The position numbers and the translations under genes were made by a program. Positions 31,612-41,822 of a stretch of 64,000 bases of DNA are shown here, one piece after another. The notes below the pieces were generated by a model that worked only from the letters and a program-made list of their open reading frames with translations, was not told the DNA's origin and ran no database searches. The DNA comes from Alloascoidea africana (lineage: Eukaryota; Ascomycota; Alloascoideomycetes; Alloascoideales; Alloascoideaceae), in contig JAKTTT010000044.1 in assembly GCA_030581615.1 (NCBI GenBank), positions 62,001 through 126,000 of the forward strand, written 5' to 3'. The stretch's first letter is position 1; each line of letters opens with the position of its first letter.

Positions 31612-31685
31612 TGCGTGCTCGATTCTGTCGTCTCTGAGGGCTAATGTTCAAAATTTTGGCGGCGCTGAGATGGAGGTTTGGGCGC

Positions 31686-31693
31686 ATCACGTG
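31686..31693. promoter_or_regulatory. Cbf1-type palindrome TCACGTGA
   Basis: A perfect 8-bp palindrome matching the Cbf1 consensus lies in the 188-bp promoter shared by RSE1 and PRD1, 75 bp from the RSE1 ATG and about 107 bp from the first PRD1 ATG. Confidence 0.55.
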
Positions 31694-31799
31694 AATTTTC
31701 AACTCTGTGGCGAGCAAAACACCCGTGCACCCACCACCCCTCGCCAGCTCACAAAGATCTGAGAGATCCAAGGCATAAGGCCACGACCACGACCAGTGT

Positions 31800-34016
31800 A
31801 TGCTCATCCGTCTGTTTCCCTTCAGAAGCAGAGTCAGTCTATCTTCGGTCCCTGTAATTGCCACCGCAGTAGTTGGAGGAGCCATCTATTCGAAGCACAT
31901 TGCTGCATTTCTGGACCGTTCTGTTTTCCAGTCCTATTTACCCCGATCTTTCTACCACGTCTCACCGTTCACCATGTCATCTGTTCACATCCTGTCTCCG
32001 CCTCAGGCTGCTCCCTCATGGCAGTACAAGGAAGAGGACATTGGTCCTCTCGCAGAGAAGATAATTGAAGAGTCCCGTGCTGTGGACGATGCTGTTGCCG
32101 CCATCACCGAGGCAGAAGCTGACTTTGTCAAAGTCATGAAGCCGCTTGCATTCAATGAGAACAATAAGACTGGGAGGATTAACCAGCTTTCCTTCTTACA
32201 GCACGTTTCTACAGACAAGGCTATAAGAGACGCTTCTACAAAAGCCGACGAACTCTTCCAAGCCTACTCAATTGAGGCTGGGTTGCGAGAAGATGTCTTC
32301 AAACCAGTCAATGCAGCTTTCAAGAAGGCAGCAGACGATAAAAGCTTGGACCCTGAGTCTCAGAGATTGATTAAGAAAGTTACCAAGCAGTATTTGAGAA
32401 ATGGTCTTGCTCTTCCTGCAGACACTAGGAAGAAAGTGGAGGAATTGCGCAAAAGGCTTTCTACACTGTCTGTGACTTTTGCAAAGAATTTGGGAGAGGA
32501 GAGCGGGTTTATTGCCTTTACCAAAGAAGAGCTGGAAGGTGTTCCTGAAGACATTGTTGAACAATTTGACAAGGTTGAAGAGGATGGCGTAGAAAAGTTC
32601 AAAATGACATTCAAGTATCCTTCTCTTTTCCCCGTTTTAAAACATGCCAAGGTTGGAGAGACTCGAAAGAGGGCTTTCGTAGGAGACCAGAACAAGGTCC
32701 CTCAAAACGAGCCATTGTTGACTGAGGCTGTGAAGATCAGGTCTGAGATTGCTCATTTACTTGGCTACAAGACACACTCTGATTTTGTACTTGAAGAGCG
32801 CATGGCAAAGTCATCTTCTGCTGTTCTTGAGTTTCTACATGATCTACTGGCTAAGTTGAGACCCCAGGGTATCAAGGAAAAAGAGAGGCTAGTGGAATTG
32901 AAGCAACAGGACTTGCAAGAGCGCGGTCTCCCCCAAGATGTTACCTACAATGTTTGGGACCACCGCTTTTACGATAACAAGCTTCTGGAGGAGGAGTACC
33001 AGGTCGATGACCAAAAGATCTCAGAGTACTTCCCCATGGAATCCACGGTGAAAAAGATGTTGGGATTTTTTGAAACGTTGTTCAATCTCAAGTTCGAGGT
33101 CGCAACAGAGTCCCAGCGTTCTGTTTGGCATCCCGATGTTCAACAGTTTGCGGTTTGGAAATTGGACAACCCAGATGAGCCTGCGTTTGTTGGCTGGCTA
33201 TACTTTGATCTTCACCCACGCGATGGTAAATACAACCACGCTGCAAATTTCAACATCTCTCCCGGGTATGTGGATAAAGATGGTAATCGAGTATATCCTG
33301 TTACCGCTCTTGTCTGTAATTTTTCAAAGCCAACTCCTAAGAAGCCGTCTTTGTTGAAGCATGACGAAGTTACCACGTTTTTCCACGAGTTAGGACATGG
33401 CATCCATGATCTTTTAGGCCAGACCAAGTACGCTTACTTTAGCGGCACCTCTGTCTCATGGGATTTTGTGGAGGCACCGTCTCAAATGCTGGAGTATTGG
33501 ACTTGGTCCAAGAACGAGCTGAAAACCTTGTCTAGCCATTACCTGAGGCCAGAGGAGAGTCTGGATGATGATCTTATCGATAGGATAATTAAAAGCAAGC
33601 ATGTCAACGGCGCTCTTTTCAACCTTCGTCAACTCCACTTTGCACTCTTTGACATGGCTCTGCACTGCTCGGATGGAGATATCGACATTACAGAGAAATG
33701 GAACAAGATGAGGCAAGAAATCGCCCTTGTTGAACAAGGAGACGAAGTGACCAAGGGCTTTGCCAGCTTTGGGCATGTTATGGGCGGCTACGATTCGGGC
33801 TACTACGGCTACCTCTGGTCCCAAGTGTTTGCAGCTGATATTTACTACACAAAGTTTAAGGCCGATCCGATGAACACCAAACAGGGGATCGAGTACAGAG
33901 ATAAGATCTTGGGACGTGGTGGCTCTAGAGATGAGATTGAGAATTTGGAAGATCTTCTGGGAAGAAAACCAAATAATGCCGCGTTTCTCGAAGAGCTTGG
34001 CGTTGGGAAAAGTTGA
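31800..34016 (+). CDS. PRD1: Saccharolysin/thimet oligopeptidase (M3 zinc metallopeptidase)
   Basis: The frame encodes 738 residues from the ATG at 31800 or 680 from the in-frame ATG at 31974 (MSSVHILSPP). The first 58 residues are basic and hydrophobic (MLIRLFPFRSRVSLSSVPVI), like a mitochondrial presequence. The second start would give a cytosolic form. The HExxH zinc site is H529-E530-L-G-H533 in FFHELGHGIHDLLGQTKYAY, and the third ligand follows in FVEAPSQMLEYW. The enzyme degrades short peptides in cytosol and mitochondrial intermembrane space; yeast Prd1 has 712 aa. Conserved substrate-binding HVMGGYDSGYYGYLWSQVF is present near the C-terminus. It is convergent with the small membrane protein gene at 34156. 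Confidence 0.95.
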   Translation: MLIRLFPFRSRVSLSSVPVIATAVVGGAIYSKHIAAFLDRSVFQSYLPRSFYHVSPFTMSSVHILSPPQAAPSWQYKEEDIGPLAEKIIEESRAVDDAVAAITEAEADFVKVMKPLAFNENNKTGRINQLSFLQHVSTDKAIRDASTKADELFQAYSIEAGLREDVFKPVNAAFKKAADDKSLDPESQRLIKKVTKQYLRNGLALPADTRKKVEELRKRLSTLSVTFAKNLGEESGFIAFTKEELEGVPEDIVEQFDKVEEDGVEKFKMTFKYPSLFPVLKHAKVGETRKRAFVGDQNKVPQNEPLLTEAVKIRSEIAHLLGYKTHSDFVLEERMAKSSSAVLEFLHDLLAKLRPQGIKEKERLVELKQQDLQERGLPQDVTYNVWDHRFYDNKLLEEEYQVDDQKISEYFPMESTVKKMLGFFETLFNLKFEVATESQRSVWHPDVQQFAVWKLDNPDEPAFVGWLYFDLHPRDGKYNHAANFNISPGYVDKDGNRVYPVTALVCNFSKPTPKKPSLLKHDEVTTFFHELGHGIHDLLGQTKYAYFSGTSVSWDFVEAPSQMLEYWTWSKNELKTLSSHYLRPEESLDDDLIDRIIKSKHVNGALFNLRQLHFALFDMALHCSDGDIDITEKWNKMRQEIALVEQGDEVTKGFASFGHVMGGYDSGYYGYLWSQVFAADIYYTKFKADPMNTKQGIEYRDKILGRGGSRDEIENLEDLLGRKPNNAAFLEELGVGKS

Positions 34017-34155
34017 ATAGCTGAAGTTACATTAAAAATGCCACAGATTAGAATTTTAGTAAGCAAATGAATTCAAAGTCCAAATATCAAAATCCTATTA
34101 CAAGTAATCATATCATAAAATCGAATAAGAAAATACCCCCCGCCACGTTCATAGC

Positions 34156-35096
34156 TTAATTTGTCAATCTTTGAGGCTCAGGTCTCCTTCTGATGACCAT
34201 CTCATCTTCCGACTGGCTAACAGTAAACTCCGAGTCACTGGAAAAGGGCGTAACATCGCTATAGGAGTCAAAATCAGTGGAAGAGGCCTCAAAAGCGGTA
34301 ACCGACCTGATGGTGCCGTGGGTATTGCGAGTTCCAAGGGTTTCCGGTTCGCTCTCCTCAGAGTCGCTACCGGAGGTGAAGAAGTCCTCGCGATCAACCA
34401 GATAGTCGCTCTCCATCACATCGCTATCTCTAAGGCTATCGGTGGCGCTTGAGGCCGTACTCATAGAGTCATCGCTGTTATCAGTTGCAAATGGATTTTC
34501 CTCTCGTCTACCGGTGAAGCTTTCGTTGGCACCGCTGCCATTTGGATGAGTGTAATACTCAGGATCACCTCGTCTCTGTCTCAGACTAAACATGTCCTCG
34601 TCTCTCATTGCTGAAGAGAAACCTTCTTCCTCCTTCTTGCAGTTTTCCGAGGCGCTGTCTCTGGCCTGCTGCTCCTGCTCGCGCTCCTGCTGAGCACGGA
34701 CAAGGTCCTTTTCGCTGAGACCAGAGCCCTCCTCCTGGGCCCAAATGGTCTCCGAACGGGCCTCTCTTCCGTCAGAGGTCCCGCTCGATACCATATGTGC
34801 TTTCCGCAGTCTTTTTTTCTCGCCAATCTTGGTGGCAACGGCGTTTGCTTGCTCCTCGATAAAGTCCTCTACATCCTCCCTCACGTTCCTTGCAAACTCG
34901 GCAATCTCTTCCCTGTATATTGCAGCTACTCCCGCGGCTCCTATTCCGCCAAGGATCAAGAACTTGACGAAAAGTGGAATAGCTAGAGGAACAACAGCAA
35001 GGCGATGTTAGTCAGACTGGAAAGGTTGTGGCGTTGAAGGCAGGGGCATTGCAAAACATCAGAGTGCTCACATCTAGACTCACCAGGCAAAGGCAT
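34156..35096 (-). CDS. Single-pass membrane protein with long acidic tail, two exons, function unknown
   Basis: Exon 1 is only 13 nt (35096-35084, MPLP plus one base) and exon 2 is 34982-34156. The 101-nt intron has donor GTGAGT, branch TGACTAACAT and acceptor CTCTAG, and the product is 279 aa. The N-terminus MPLPAIPLFVKFLILGGIGA continues into AAGVAAIY, a membrane segment starting a few residues after the start codon. A charged helix (REEIAEFARNVREDVEDFIE) and a long disordered tail rich in S/D/E follow. The layout suggests an N-terminally anchored protein facing the cytosol. The helix-plus-anchor pattern is reminiscent of small organelle-membrane adaptors, but I do not recognise a family. 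Its start is 266 bp downstream of the NMD5 stop on the same strand. Confidence 0.65.
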
Positions 35097-35361
35097 CTCT
35101 TGTTATCTATAGACTGTGGGTGGCTTTTGGTTTCTGAATGCTGATGCTGATGCTGCTACTGAAACTTCTACCACTAATGCTTTTGCGGACACTGGAGTGG
35201 ATGGTACAGAGCAGAAGCGAGAGAGGCTGTGGAAAGCTGTCTGGGGAAACATGCTGGTGCCTTCCCTGCTCATCACGGGGTTGTCCGATAAGCCCAACGG
35301 CCAAGGGAAAAAAATGCTTCATTTTCATTCTTCGTTCTTCGTTCTATATATTCCTAGCTGC

Positions 35362-38300
35362 CTATGCCATATACTTCGGTCCCGCGGGCTCCAGCTGCTC
35401 CTGCTCCTGCTCCTGCTCCCGGCTCTCCAGCGCGGCCTGCTTGCCAATCTCCTCCAGCACCTTCTGGTACTCGGAGTCCCACAGCGAGATGACTGTTTCG
35501 TACTGGTGCCGATTGCCCTGGTGCAGCTGACCCAGGCTGTTCATCACCACTGTGAATATCTTGAGGTCGTCAAGAGGAGTGACGGCTGCCGGGTCTTCAT
35601 CGAAATCGTCGTCACTGTGCTCGGATGACTGGTCGTGGTACAGTGTAGATTCGTCATATGCCTGGGCTTGAGTCCCGTCGTCCGCCTCGCTCTCGTCATC
35701 ATCGTCGACGTCTTCGTAGCCTCCACTCGCGTAGGACTTTTGTCCGGTCTCGTACTCTCGTTTCTGCTCGCTCCAGGCCCTCATGATGAAGGGAAGCTTC
35801 ACAAGAATGAAGAAAAGATGCTGGCCCAATCTGGGAAGGAAGCCTCTCCATCCTTCGAATCCGTTCACCTTGACATCTTCTAAAGATACCAACCGAAGCA
35901 ATGCCAGACATGAGAGCTTGGCATCGAACGAGCTTCTCAGCCGCGGGATGGTTCCAAACCATATCTGGAATACTTTTTCTAGGTAATTTTCTTTGCTGCT
36001 GAGAAACTGCATCGTGGAAACTGGATCAACAAAGATCGATGCCACAATCACATTTAGCAGACCGGTGCTATAGTCTATCACATCCAACTCGGATATATCA
36101 TCGTGCTTGAACCTGTAAACCACAGCTGACAAGCTATCCTCGATACAATGCGCGGTTGCGTCCTTTAGACACAGTATCATTGTTGATGCTAAAGTACAGG
36201 CTTTTAATCGCCCATCAGAATTCATAGTTTCGCCATCTTGCTCTGGTGACATTGCATGGTTGATAATATCTTGAAATGCATCCATATATTTGGGTCTGGT
36301 TTTCAGAGTCTCACTACCATATATCAAGTAGTTTTGCAGACTTGGGAACATGTCGTCCAATTCTAGTCCATTCAGCTTGAAAGTCTCATATATCTGCTCA
36401 AATATCTGCCACATTGTCTCGGAGACCTCTCCTAGAGAGATTGTTAAGTTTTCCACCAGTCCACACACTTCGTTAAAGTAGGCCACTAGACCATTCTTTA
36501 AAACCACTGAAATGGCCGGTGTCATTGTCTCCTCGAGCTTGATTACGACATTTGGCGAATTGTCAACTGACAGCAGAACCGTGGCCAGATTGTTTAATAA
36601 TCCCAGAGCCGTCATTTGCTTCTCCACTATGATTCCATCCATGTCCTCGATTTCCAAGTCTTCAGCATTGGCCTTGGCCTCTGCCTCAACCAGCTCCGCC
36701 GTTATTTGCATAAATTTTTTGGTCAGTTTAGTGCTCATTTCAACGACAAACGGAGCCACCTCTTCTGGGAAAGTGTCTACAAAATCGTCCAAAAGTCCAG
36801 ATAACGAATCCGTATCAACGGCAGAAAACAGACTAACAAGCTGTTGAATGACTATGGGGACTCTTGTTTTCAAAACCTGTCTCATTTCATGTCTTTTGAT
36901 GAGCGGTTGGAGCGCTAGAGCGGCCTCCAAGCGCACCAAAAGATGTTGGTCCTCGAGACATTTTAGAGAGCCGTATAGGACTGTGGACAGATGTTCTACA
37001 CTTTGAAACTTGATTTGTACAAATCTGCTGGCTACTTCGCATGCTCGGGCTCGTAGAAAGCCAAAGGGGCTGGAATAATCGGGGAATACAAAAGTAACCA
37101 AAAACTGCTCCATTTGTTTCTGAATTGACGTCTCATCCTGTGCTATGATCGGGGACAGCTTGCTCATGATCCTCAAAGCCGCCTCTTTGTTTTTTGCAGT
37201 TTCCAAACTGGGTTGCTCTAGGTATTTGTTGAGGTGATTCGTAACCAGTTCTAAGATTGGTCTAAGCATGGCATTTTTCCGCTTACTTGCCAGTGCAAAG
37301 ACCAGACTTAAAGAAGCCATATCTGGGGAGTTGGACAGCTCAAACATTTCAAAAATCAAATGCAAGTATTCTTCTGGTTCGTCATCAAAAAGCTCTAATA
37401 ATTCATCGTCTGGTACCAGGAGCGGGAAGGCAACCTGTGTAACGACGGCATCGATTTTGGGTTTTATACAGGGCCAAGTTGATTTTTGGCCAACGCATAG
37501 CTCCATAAATGCGAGAATGTAGTAAAGGTTCTGGTCGCTGAACCATCTTGTCTTGTTAACCCAAAGTCCTATCTGGTTGAAGTAGGCTTCTAGAATGGTT
37601 GGAACAAAGGCGTGAAGATACATTTTTTTGAACATGGGGTAGACATTTGTCATTCTGCTTGGTAGAACCGGGACCCCCGCGTACTTTATAAATAGTCTAT
37701 GAAGGTTGAAAAACGCCCACTTGTGGCATTTAACCCATGGATCTGATACTCTATCCTCTTTATCGAGTCTCATGATGCTGCTGGGCAAAGGTTTGCATAT
37801 GGTCTTTATGTGTAGGGCAACCCATCTCTCGACTGACTGGTATTGTTGCAAAGGAGTTGGTAGATCGTGCTACAAGCAATTTCAACAAAATGATTAGATT
37901 TGGGAGTGAAATATAGACATTGGACCCAAAGAAAAAAAAAACATACGTAGATTGCAAACTTGTAACTTTTCAAGACATACTTCAACAATTCTCCCGGATG
38001 CACCGAATCGCCAACAACCACATTGTCCTGGTGAGCCATCAGGTCGCCAATATTGAGAATCAGAGGAAACGCCGTTTGTATGACCTTATCCAGAGGCTCT
38101 CTACTGTCATTAGCAGACCATCTATATATCTTGGTAATCTCTGTTATGCATAGTAACCCCACTGAAACCGATCTCCAATCATTCTTTGTGACACCTTCAT
38201 CGAGTAGTTTCAAAGCCAGTCTGAACAGATCGGGCCAGCGATGGGGAAAGTCTGCAGAAACGATGCTGGACAGGGCTTGGACAAGCACCGGTTTCACCTT

Positions 38301-38612
38301 TGGGTCGCACGTTCTTAATGCAAACACTATTGAGTTTCGAAGATATGGTTTTTCATTGGATTTGATGGCATGCGGATCATGCCTGCTCATTCCGCACCAG
38401 CTTCTCTCGATCTTGTTCTTGAACACTATCGAGGCAGCCACCCGTATGTTTGTGTGAGCCTGGGGATCAGACGAGAGGATGATTTCCAGACACGAGGCCA
38501 GAAATCCCGGAGCTTTTTCAGCTTCTTTCAGCTCTCTTTCGGCATGGGCTCTGGAGCCGGCGTCTGCCTGTAATGTGGCCTCAAAGCACTTGCACAGCGT
38601 CTTGAGATCCAT
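35362..38612 (-). CDS. NMD5: Importin-beta family karyopherin (Nmd5/Sxm1, importin-7/8 class), two exons
   Basis: Exon 1 is 38612-37947 and exon 2 is 37869-35362. The 77-nt intron has donor GTATGT and acceptor TTGTAG, and the join gives KSYKFAIY-HDLPTPLQQYQS. The product is 1057 aa. An importin-beta N-terminal domain (Ran-binding; AERELKEAEKAPGF ... IRVAASIVFKNKIERSW) is followed by HEAT repeats. A strongly acidic loop near the C-terminus (DVDDDDESEADD and SDDDFDEDPA) resembles that of importin 7/8. Such receptors carry ribosomal proteins, histones or Hog1/TFIIS into the nucleus. Length fits Nmd5 (1048 aa) better than Sxm1 (944 aa), but many yeasts hold a single gene for both. The start at MDLKTLCKCFEATL matches family N-termini. 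Confidence 0.92.
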
Positions 38613-38771
38613 TGTCGGCGACTGGGGGTCGGGCAAAGCAGGGGGAGGGGCCGTGCTATCGAGTCTTCGCTCTGGGGCCGGAAACGACTGAGAAGTAGGC
38701 GTCTTCGTCTTGGACAAGAGAGAGTAGGGGACACAATTCCAGGGCCCACGCAGCCCAAACCGCCCATCCGG

Positions 38772-38782
38772 CCGGGTAACCC
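38772..38782 (+). promoter_or_regulatory. Reb1-type site (CCGGGTAACCC)
   Basis: CCGGGTAA lies in the 262-bp region shared by NMD5 (ATG 38612, minus) and the 744-aa membrane protein (ATG 38875, plus), 103 bp from the latter's start. Confidence 0.55.
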
Positions 38783-38874
38783 GCCCCAGGGCACGGCGGC
38801 ATGGCGCTCCAGGCACAAAACATTCCTGGCAAGCTTCTCCAGCCGCGAGCCAGAGCGAAGAGCGAGCGAGCCCG

Positions 38875-41239
38875 ATGCTGTTCACACTGGTCGTCTCGCT
38901 GCTGCTGGCCCTGGTGCCGTTTCTCGTCCAGCGGATACACCTCCCCCAGCTCCCGGATCGCGCGGACAGCGCGGTCAGCGCGGGAGCAGGCTTCATCGGT
39001 ATGTCTGGCGTGCAGGGTACGAATTTCAGCTCGGACTAACCTTCAGCGCCTATACTAGATACTTTTCTTCGTCTCCCGGCGTCCAACTCATCGACAGACG
39101 TCCTGGACGTGCTCTCGCTGGGGCTAAATGGTGGGCTCGAGTACCTGGGCTTGTCTGAGCCCTCGTTTCTGGGGGCTCGGAAACAAGATGCAGTGCGAGA
39201 GCTCTCACTGTCCACTGCGTCCCAGCATGGGCCAAAGTCTAGTGAATTGGCTTCTCTCAGTAAGCTTTGTATTGTTCCAGAATCATTCAGCTGGCATTAA
39301 GCTAGGGTTAGAGTACTAATGTTTTATAGATCCGATCCAGAAGAAAAGACCGTACTGGCACGCATGGTATGACCATCAAAACGCCACTGCTGTCTGTATC
39401 CACAACCCTGTATCTCTACTCGAGCAGGGAGCATCTTGTCGCTTGGATGAGAATGAGTCTCAGCTCATAACTGCACAATTTCTCTCTGGAAATCTACATA
39501 CACAGGCAAAGCTCTGGTTCCAAAATTTTTTGCAAAGCTTGCCGCAGAGAAAAGAGTACCGCCGTTTTAGTCGTTTCCAGAGACAGACTTTAACTTATGT
39601 GGTTAGATGCTACAAAGACCTTGTAAAGCGTTATCCTTCGCTCTCTCGCCACAGTGATTTGCTAGTAAATGTGGTCCATGGTAATGAGCTTGGCTGTCTT
39701 TTTGTGCTCATTCTGCTGGTGTTTAGTAAACCGATCTCTGCTTTCACAAAAAGAGCAGCAACAAGATTCCTTGCGTTTGCTATCAATGATGCCCGAGAAG
39801 TGGTTATGCCATTTCTACAGAGAAATCAGGATATGGCGTTTGAATGGGGCAGATCGGCCTCTGCTGGTGACATTGAGCCATGCAATACAACTTATATGGA
39901 ACAAATTCTTTATGATCCAGTGCAACACAAAAAAGATTCGGTGAAACAATCTATTGCACAAGAACTCATGAATAATGCCATTTTGAACAACGGCAATCTT
40001 GAGCCTTTGACCTCTGCTCCCAAAATATTACCTTTCTTTTCAAGCCCCGAGGCAGAGGAAATTTTGAACAGAGAAGTACTGAAAAGCACAGAGTATACTA
40101 TTGACTCTTCTGGGGAAGAAGATTCGGACTCTGGACTAGGTCTAGATCATATGAGTAAGTTGGCGGCGCTGAAAAAAGAGATAAATATTGATGATGATGT
40201 GAAAAATGAAGTTTCCGCACTGGCAAAGCTTTTTGCAAGTGCCTCTTCTCATTCAAAAAATGAGAATGATAGAGCATTGTCGAATTTTGGATCAGGAATC
40301 GCTTTGAAAGTGAGCTCACAGACTGATCCTGTGTTGAAATCCGAATCCGATTCGGATTCCAGTAAACCTCCAAGTGTGAAGTTGGCGCATCGAATATTGC
40401 GACAACAGAAAAGCGTCGAATCAAATGCAAGTCAGATGGAACCTCGTAAGCAGGTTGGGCTTAAAAAGGATAAGATGTTGAAAAGTCCAGCTCCGATCAA
40501 GTCTCCCCTTTCTCCTTCTCTAACAGATCGAAACAGTAACGTGAGCTCTGGTGACACCTCTTTTTCAACTCATCAGATTGATTTAAGCCAGAATGATGAT
40601 TCGATTTATGGCGCTTTACAATACGCTTTGAGAAATACCGAGGAACCTACAGCATTTGTTGAGATATCAAAAAAAGGAGAACTTCATTATGACTCCGACG
40701 ATGATGAAAAGCGAACCGAAAATTCAAGCCAATGGGAAGATGCACTAAAAGAAGATACCGATGATGATGATTATGACGAAAGGATAAGCATCTATGACAA
40801 TTCTAATCTCTATGATCAATTGTACAGTGTATCTGGAGAGGTTCCATTCGACACAGCCAGCATCAGGACCTCCAACTCTGGTTTTTGCTCAATTCTACCG
40901 CCTTCATCGGATTCCTCATCGCTTTCCAGCATGCCCTATTTTATCGAGAACAGTGCGAGTGACGTCGGGAATGGAGAGGATGCTAGAATGCTTAGGCCTA
41001 GAAGGGCTGAAAATGCTACATTCCAAGGACAAGGTATGTTCCATCGTAAAAAACGCAGTGGAGCTCATTATGCTTCCACGACGACGGAAAATAAAAAGAT
41101 GCACTCAGAGACCGTTAAAAGTTCGAAAAAAACGGGAAAACGGTCAACTGAAAACGGACCAGGGCGGTTAAGCACAATAGAAGAGAAGAGTCGGTCTACT
41201 AACCTATTTTCTGTGGTTAAGAAGGCGATGAAGAAATGA
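38875..41239 (+). CDS. Uncharacterised membrane protein, 744 aa, three exons
   Basis: Exons are 38875-38998, 39059-39259 and 39330-41239. Introns are 60 nt (donor GTATGT, branch GGACTAACC, acceptor ACTAG) and 70 nt (donor GTAAGC, branch TACTAAT, acceptor TATAG), both keeping frame. The N-terminus is a hydrophobic anchor (MLFTLVVSLLLALVPFLV) and a second membrane segment lies near residue 265 (LGCLFVLILLVFSKPI). A mid region (TRFLAFAINDAREVVMPFLQ) looks folded. The C-terminal 400 residues are disordered and rich in S/D/E/K, ending in a basic tail (NLFSVVKKAMKK). I know no family with this sequence and give no function. An out-of-frame ATG at 38801 opens a frame that overlaps the start, so leader length matters for translation. 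Confidence 0.7.
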
Positions 41240-41433
41240 CCTTTTCCTTAGAAGAGCGCCTATCTCTAGCCTTTTCGTCCCCACCTTCCTCGCCTCCACC
41301 ACTGTTGTCCAGTGCCCTCGATCAAGCCGGGATACCTCCAGAAGAGCGCCTATCTTCAGACGCCGAATTCCCACCGTCTTTATCGGTCTCCGATTTTGAT
41401 TATGCTCTCTTATTCAAGAATGATAAAATTTGA
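41236..41433 (+). CDS. Possible 65-aa ORF overlapping the upstream stop by ATGA
   Basis: The ATG overlaps the TGA of the 744-aa membrane protein gene (ATGA) in the -1 frame. The product starts MTFSLEERLSLAFSSPPSSP and ends SVSDFDYALLFKNDKI. It holds two EERLS units encoded by an exact 16-nt direct repeat (41250-41265 and 41340-41355) exactly 90 bp, or 30 codons, apart. The in-phase repeat and the non-random C-terminus suggest coding. Budding yeasts rarely re-initiate at such overlaps, so an extended C-terminus of the upstream protein by splicing or frameshifting, or a chance frame, are alternatives. Confidence 0.3.
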   Translation: MTFSLEERLSLAFSSPPSSPPPLLSSALDQAGIPPEERLSSDAEFPPSLSVSDFDYALLFKNDKI

Positions 41434-41822
41434 AACAGCTTGAGTACTTGCTTTTTTTTCTAGCACATGAGTTTTTGTCCAATTGTTTTCCCTGAATGCT
41501 ATGACTTGCTCAATTATGGAATTCTTCAAGACAGTGTTTGTCTTTGCTAACCCTACTTATGATTTTTATGTTGATTATACTATGTGAACCTCACGACTAG
41601 TTCCCGACCTGGCCAGTTAAACAATGATCAAAGAATACCATGTATTATATTCTCTTTTTGTCTTTGTTGAAATCTCCTGATAGCCTTTTGCTTGTGTCCT
41701 TTCGGTGATAGAAAAATATGTAAAATGTCTTTACTTTTTTTTGATAGTACAACCAGATTGAAAAAATTGCTATACTTCTCTAAGGCTAAGAGTGAAAGGG
41801 TTCATAAATACTACCTACGCTA
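41434..41822. other. Convergent intergenic region
   Basis: This 389 bp of AT-rich DNA with poly-T tracts separates the 3' ends of the membrane-protein gene and CDC73. No gene is seen. Confidence 0.6.
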
